Below are positions 60,116 through 64,000 of a DNA stretch of 64,000 nt, piece by piece. This DNA comes from Gordius sp. MW1 (Eukaryota; Nematomorpha; Gordioida; Gordea; Gordiidae). The notes beneath the pieces were generated by a model. That model did no database searches. It was not told the DNA's origin and worked only from the letters and a program-made list of their open reading frames with translations. Made by a program: the position numbers and the translations under genes. Location: NCBI GenBank assembly GCA_964036665.1, contig OZ038533.1:14479075-14543074 (forward strand), in the 5' to 3' direction. How positions within the stretch are numbered: position 1 is the first letter of the stretch; each line of letters starts with the position of its first letter.

Positions 60116-60925
60116 TACTATAAGTGATACACTTTTACTACAGAACTGTCTGTATATTCAAATTTTCAACGAACGCGAGGAGGTGCGTTTGATTAACATT
60201 TTATTGAACGTCAAAACGCATAAAACCCAATATATCGAAAACTAAAAGGAATTTTAGGATTCTGAAAAAGCTATTTTACCCCTGGCCGCCCTGGGAACCT
60301 AGGGGTAAATTTTCGCGCGAATCGGACCGGTAGTTTCAGAATTTAGCTCTTACATATATACATATATTACTTGCTATGCAATTTATGGGCTCGTTTTTGG
60401 TTGTCCGTTGTCCGTCCGTTGTCCGTTACCCTCCCTATCAATATTGGGTATATTAGGTTATCGATTTTTGAAATTAATGCATGAGAAAGAGGTGCCCCAC
60501 CCCTCATCTCTATCTCCCTCGCTGTGTTATTTTTTAAATTAAAGCATAAGAGGTGCCCCACCCCTCATCTCTATCTCCCTCGCTTTCGGGCGGGGTCGGA
60601 TTTTAATTGCTACGTTAAATTAATGCATAAGTATATCTATTCGTTTTTGAATTGGGTAACATTGATATTAATTGCTATAATTACCCTATGCCCTCCACTA
60701 CAAGGGCCTATGCCTCTACTGATATGGGTCCCTGTGCCCCTACAAAAGCCTATGCCTCTATTAATGTGGGTTCGAACCCCGGCGAACGTTCTGAATTGTT
60801 GGTTCGATTCCCGGAGAGGGCAAAATTTTTTTTTATTTTTTAAATTAAATTAATATATTTCTCCTGTTACTACCATTGATAATATGACTTTTTGGCCGTC
60901 CGCTTGTTCTATTATTGTTTCATTT
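60116..60925. other. Helitron fragment and tRNA-like segment within the array
   Basis: 60235-60350 is a piece of the Helitron body ('ttttaggattctgaaaaagc', 'cgcgcgaatcggaccggtag'). 60680-60835 has two 'aagcctatgcctcta' copies, GGGTTCGAACCCCGG and GGTTCGATTCCCGGAGAGGG, then a T-run, i.e. two B-box-like motifs. The rest is array module DNA with the palindrome at about 60370 and 60928. Confidence 0.6.
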
Positions 60926-63900
60926 TTAATTGCTATGCAATTTATGGGCTCGTTTTTTGGTTGTCCGTCCGTTGTCCGTTGTCCGTCCGTTGTCCGTTAC
61001 CCTCCCTATCTATTTGCATTGGGTATATTAGGTTATCGATTTTTTAAATTAATGCATGAGAAAGAGGTGCCCCACCACTCATCTCTATCTCCCTCGCTGT
61101 GTTATTTTTTAAATTAATGCATAAGAGGTGCCCCACCCCTCATCTCTATCTCCCTCGGTGTGTTATATATAAGATTTGTTAAATTATCTATTATATAATA
61201 AACATAGATAAAAGTTGTTTACTTTTAATGCTATGCAATTTAACTAGTTATATAATAAACATAAATAAAAGTTGTTTACTTTTTAATTGCTATGCAATTT
61301 AACTAGTTTTGGGGTTAGAATCCCGGAGTTTTTTTTACTCTTATGATTGTTCATGTTACTATCATTGATAATAAGAATTTTTGGCCGTCCGCTGGCTGCT
61401 GACCAATGAAAAAAATGACCATTGGTCTAAATGTGAATCGAAATTATTTTTTTCGTTTTTTTTTGACTATTATGATTGTTCCTGTTTCTACCATTGCTAA
61501 TGACTTTTTGGCCGTCCGCTGGCTGCTGACCAATGTTATATAATAAACATAAATAAAAGTTGTTTACTTTTAATTGCTATGCAATTTAACTAGTTTTTGG
61601 GTTAGAATCCCGGGTTTTTTTGACTCTTATGATTGTTCTTGTTACTATCATTAATAATAAGACTTTTTGGCCGTCCGTTGGCTGCTGACCACTGAAAAAA
61701 ATGACCATTGGCCAAAATGTGAATCCGAGTTTATTTTTTCGTTTTTTTTGACTATTATGATTGTTCCTGTTACTACTATTGCTATTATGACTTTTTGGCC
61801 GTCCGCTGGCTCCTGACCGATGGAAAAAATGACCATTGGCCAAAATGTGAATCGAAAATATTTTTTTCGTTTTTTTTTTGACTATTATGATTGTTCCTGT
61901 TCCCACCATTGCTATTATGACTTTTTGGCCGTCCGCTGGCTGCTGACCAATGGAATAAAATGACCATTGGCCAAAATGTGATTCGAAAACTTTTTTTTCG
62001 TTTTTTTTTTGACTATTATGAATTTATATCCACTTTTACCGTGTCCTGGCTGCTGACCAATGGAAAAAATGACCATTGGCCAAAATGTGATTCGAAATTT
62101 TTTGTCTTTGTTTTTTTTACTCTTATGAATTTATATCCACTTTTACCGTGTGCTGGCTGCTGACCAATGGAAAAAAATGACCATTGGCCAAAGTGAGCAT
62201 CAAAATTTTTTTTTCCGTTTTTTTGGCTATCATTGACTTATAGAGTATCTGTTGGTACTGACCAATAGAGAAAAAATGACCATTGGCCAAATTTTTGATT
62301 TTTTTAATTAAAAATTGTTCAAATTCAACAAAAAATTTCTCCCAACAATTCTGCAAATTCTTAACATTGTGATGTTTTATAATATAATGTTTGTTAGCCC
62401 CATAATCACTAAAGGCCATAAAAACTAATGTAATACGCAACTAGATGCAAACACTAAATCTAACCCTAACCCTTGCCTATATTACATTTTGCCTATATTA
62501 CATTTTGCCTATAAATGAAAATTTGTATAAATAATTAATTAATTTTTAGGCATTTAATACCCCCTATAGGCATTCTCGCCCCTTCCCACCTTTCTCGCCC
62601 ATAAATTGCATAGCAAATATGATACATTTATACGAAGTACAGATGAGTCGTCCCCCCTTTCCTTCCCCTCTTCCCTTCCCTTCTCCCCCTTCCCACGAGG
62701 GCCGAAGGCCCGAGTTATTATATAATAAACATAAATAAAAGTTGTTTACTTTTAATTGCTATGCAATTTAACTAGTTTTTGGGTTAAAATCCCGGAGTTT
62801 TTTTGACTCTTATGATTGTTCTTGTTACTATCATTGATAATAAGACTTTTTGGCCGTCCGCTGGCTGCTGACCAATGAAAAAAATGACCATTGACCAAAA
62901 TGTGAATCCGAGTTTATTTTTTCGTTTTTTTTTTACTATTATGATTGTTCCTGTTACTACCATTGCTATTATGACTTTTTGGCCGTCCGCTGGCTCCTGA
63001 TTGATGTAAAAATGACCATTAGCCAAAATGTGAATCGAAATTATTTTTTTCGTTTTTTTTGACTATTATGATTGTTCCTTTTCCTACCATTGCTATTATG
63101 ACTTTTTGGCCGTCCGCTGGCTGCTGACCAATGGAATAAAATGACCATTGGCCAAAATGTGATTCGAAAAGTTTTTTTTCATTTTTTTTGACTATTATGA
63201 AATTATATCCACTTTTACCGTGTCCTGGCTGCTGACCAATGGAAAAAAATGATCATTGGCCAAAATGTTATTCGAAAATTTTTTTTTCGTTTATTTTACT
63301 CTTATGAATTTATATCCACTTTTACCGTGTGCTGGCTGCTGACCAATGGAAAAAATGACCATTGGCCAAAGTGAGCATCAAAATTTTTTTTCCCGTTTTT
63401 TTGGCTATCATTGACTTATAGAGTATCTGTTGGTTCTGACCAATAGAGAAAAAATGACCATTGGCCAAATTTTTGATTTTTTTAATTAAAAATTGTTCAA
63501 ATTCAACAAAAAATTTCTCCCAACAATTCTGCAAATTCTTAACATTGTGATGTTTTATAATATAATGTTTGTTAGACCCATAATCACTAAAGGCCATAAA
63601 AACTAATGTAATACGCAACTAGATGCAAACACTAAATCTAACCCTAACCCTTGCCTATATTACATTTTGCCTATATTACATTTTGCCTATAAATGAAAAT
63701 TTGTATAAATAATTAATTAATTATTAGGCATTTAATACCCCCCTATAGGCATTCTCGCCCCTTCCCACCTTTCTCGCCCATAAATTGCATAGCAAATATG
63801 ATACATTTATACGAAGTACAGATCAGTCGTCCCCCCTTTCCTTCCCCTCTTCCCTTCCCTTCTCCCCCTTCCCACGAGGGCCGAAGGCCCGAGTTATTAT

Positions 63901-64000
63901 ATAATAAACATAAATAAAAGTTGTTTACTTTTAATTGCTATGCAATTTAACTAGTTTTTGGGTTACAATCCCGGAGTTTTTTTTGACTCTTATGATTGTT

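Larger units (their letters stand above)
56493..64000 (-). repeat. Tandem array of Helitron-derived ~1.1 kb units
   Basis: The array extends past the window end. Complete units run from the 'tcccgg(ag)' start to the hairpin end 'gggccgaaggcccgag': 57177-58271, 58763-59868, 61605-62714 and 62788-63893 (1095-1110 bp each). A fifth starts at 63966. Short 5' pieces are at 56889-57109 and 61319-61540. Each unit has about seven to eight ~95-130 bp sub-repeats with TGACCAATGG...CCATTGGCCA, then a 'ccctaaccctaaccc' stretch, 'attacattttgcct', and a polypyrimidine tract. Between units lie the palindrome AATTGCTATGCAATT, 60-bp minisatellites and 'cacccctcatctctatctccctcg' repeats. A single unit also occurs inside the Helitron at 31605-33081. 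Confidence 0.9.

Noticed and set aside
56889-64000. Regular repeats resembling a CRISPR array
   Set aside because: Eukaryotic context, sub-repeats are directly adjacent and degenerate, no unique equal-length spacers and no cas genes.

Overview
This is a eukaryotic, AT-rich and transposon-dense window, almost certainly from an invertebrate animal. The evidence is spliced genes with GT-AG introns, animal gene families (UBR7, VPS29, an Arkadia-like RING ligase) and a typical metazoan transposon mix (Helitron, hAT, piggyBac, Mutator-like, APE-type LINEs). Many introns are only 32-56 nt long while others exceed 4 kb. I cannot name the species. Simple ORF calls miss most of the real genes because exons are short.

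Layout: 1-3.8 kb holds a Helitron end, miniature DNA transposons and a 5'-truncated LINE that stops about 20 bp before the UBR7 start codon. 3.86-10.15 kb is UBR7 (+), seven coding exons, with a 4.5 kb last intron holding a decayed hAT and nested MITEs. 12.77-13.64 kb is VPS29 (-), six coding exons, the first being only the ATG. A 255 bp gap separates it head-to-head from a candidate small spliced gene (+, 13.90-14.18 kb) with one in-frame TGA. That gap and most of the small gene are copied in inverted orientation at 17.2-20.1 kb; the copy is interrupted by a 2.56 kb DNA transposon with a perfect 8-bp target duplication. Two LINE copies and a gag-like fragment lie in and beside this region (14.5-23.2 kb).

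24-26.6 kb holds two foldback elements. 26.9-35.9 kb is an Arkadia-type RING-H2 ubiquitin ligase gene (-), four coding exons; its 5.2 kb second intron carries a hAT, a foldback element and a complete non-autonomous Helitron. 38-48 kb is a mosaic: a Helitron-associated repeat, a deleted piggyBac, pieces of an autonomous Helitron (N-terminal and helicase C-terminal parts), and a hAT nested inside the intron of another hAT, both with exact target duplications. 49.4-49.9 kb is a long, apparently perfect ATGA microsatellite. 50.0-50.8 kb is a short complete Helitron. 52.4-55.1 kb is an RTE-like LINE followed by a ~127 bp tandem repeat.

56.5-64.0 kb (window end) is a tandem array of ~1.1 kb units. 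Each unit holds ~110-120 bp sub-repeats with inverted CCAAT motifs, ends in a GGGCC-TTC-GGCCC hairpin, and is separated from the next by ~60 bp minisatellites and by a recurrent palindrome, AATTGCTATGCAATT. One copy of the unit lies inside a bounded Helitron, so the array is best read as a Helitron-derived satellite. It is the strongest candidate here for something not previously described.

The host genes have ordinary cell-biology roles (ubiquitin ligases, retromer) and are not functionally linked as an operon; the window's interest is mainly its gene structures and its nested mobile DNA.
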